Source of the DNA: a virus
IMG/VR virus record: IMGVR_UViG_3300027816_000146
Coordinates: 1 to 48,904 of that record
DNA length: 48,904 nucleotides
Reading direction: 5' to 3' (one strand)
Below the pieces are notes generated by a model. The model was not told the origin of the DNA. It saw nothing but the letters and a program-made list of their open reading frames with translations, and searched no databases. Shown one piece after another: positions 48,772 through 48,904 of the stretch. The stretch's first letter is position 1. The number at the start of each line of letters is the position of its first letter. The translations under genes were made by a program, and so were the position numbers.

Positions 48772-48904
48772 TTCATTACCTCCTTCTGCGTTTGCCTGTT
48801 TTGCAATTTTGTTTGTATCAGGCAACGTTAATCTTGACTTGTGTAAATCAAGAATTCTATCTATTTCCTTTGCTTTGTTTGTATCATTTGATTCGACCCA
48901 ACCG
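48241..48904 (-). CDS. longer in-frame product containing the scaffold, cut by the window edge
   Basis: Upstream of the scaffold GTG the frame continues without a stop to the window end (...WVESNDTNKAKEIDRILDLH...), so the scaffold is probably the C-terminal part of a longer protein, as lambda C contains Nu3. The extra part seen (about 44 residues) is charged and helical and could link a head protease to the scaffold. TTG 48823-48825 is an in-frame alternative start without a clear ribosome site. Whether the long form is a protease cannot be told here. Confidence 0.55.
   Translation of the reverse strand, partial: GWVESNDTNKAKEIDRILDLHKSRLTLPDTNKIAKQANAEGGNEVSENTETLAAVEETPVVDAAPAEEAAPAEAAPAEEAAPAEDASAETLEKAADVSEVEVDEPDFAKMLGDLKGFFSETLSKASEANAAQVTAIKDTVETFSKSVDGRISELAEQHAALSKAVEDIKNTIDGVEKRVVAVESETAVKKSSDLGGSQEVTIKKSKWNGSFLGSVNELLK

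Overview
The window is a stretch of a double-stranded DNA tailed-phage genome, AT-rich, with every convincing gene on the minus strand. Genes are packed end to end with ATGA, TAATG or GTGA overlaps. Head, connector, tail-tube, tape-measure and tip genes, with a very long tape measure and a tail-assembly chaperone read by -1 frameshift, indicate a long non-contractile (siphovirus-type) tail. The host is not directly shown. A CHAP endolysin without recognisable spanins, a lipoprotein, an FmdB-type zinc ribbon, several genes whose ATG lies only 6-8 nt after a TATAAT box (leaderless), and extended -10 promoters fit a Gram-positive, probably low-GC actinobacterial host. That is inference. No integrase or repressor was recognised, so a lytic life style is likely.

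Reading in the direction of transcription (high to low coordinates): (1) 48.9-43.1 kb, head and neck: scaffold, major capsid protein, terminator, head-tail connectors, tail terminator, tail tube. (2) 43.0-23.5 kb, tail: frameshifted chaperone, 2150-residue tape measure, distal and baseplate proteins, Ig/FN3/carbohydrate-binding fibre proteins, small coiled-coil and tip proteins, ending at a strong terminator that overlaps a TTGACA-N16-TACAAT promoter. (3) 23.4-10.6 kb, replication and recombination: metallophosphoesterase, HTH and zinc proteins, DnaB-like helicase, primase, gp32-like SSB, a C-family DNA polymerase (DnaE), MazG-like pyrophosphohydrolase, RecA, XapX membrane protein, Cas4-like nuclease, RuvC-like resolvase. 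(4) 10.6-8.1 kb: a three-gene sugar cassette (FkbM methyltransferase, cytidylyltransferase, two-domain glycosyltransferase). (5) 7.7-5.4 kb: small and large terminase. (6) 5.4-3.7 kb: accessory genes with a tRNA-Met(CAT), Hsp20 and FmdB. (7) 3.7-0 kb: lysis and host-surface genes: a secreted PA14-domain protein, holin-like proteins, a lipoprotein and the endolysin. The portal and most of the head protease are not present; they presumably lie between the two window ends on a circular map.

The most unusual features are four exact head-to-tail duplications of 17, 18, 35 and 87 nt. Three of them break otherwise perfectly conserved essential genes (large terminase once, SSB twice), and removing one copy of each restores full-length proteins. 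They look like unmerged overlaps at assembly joins, though real slippage cannot be excluded from sequence alone. There is also a recurring TGNTATAAT promoter placed at gene borders. In several leaders an inverted repeat starts exactly at the promoter -10 or transcription start, which suggests promoters that insulate themselves from read-through.
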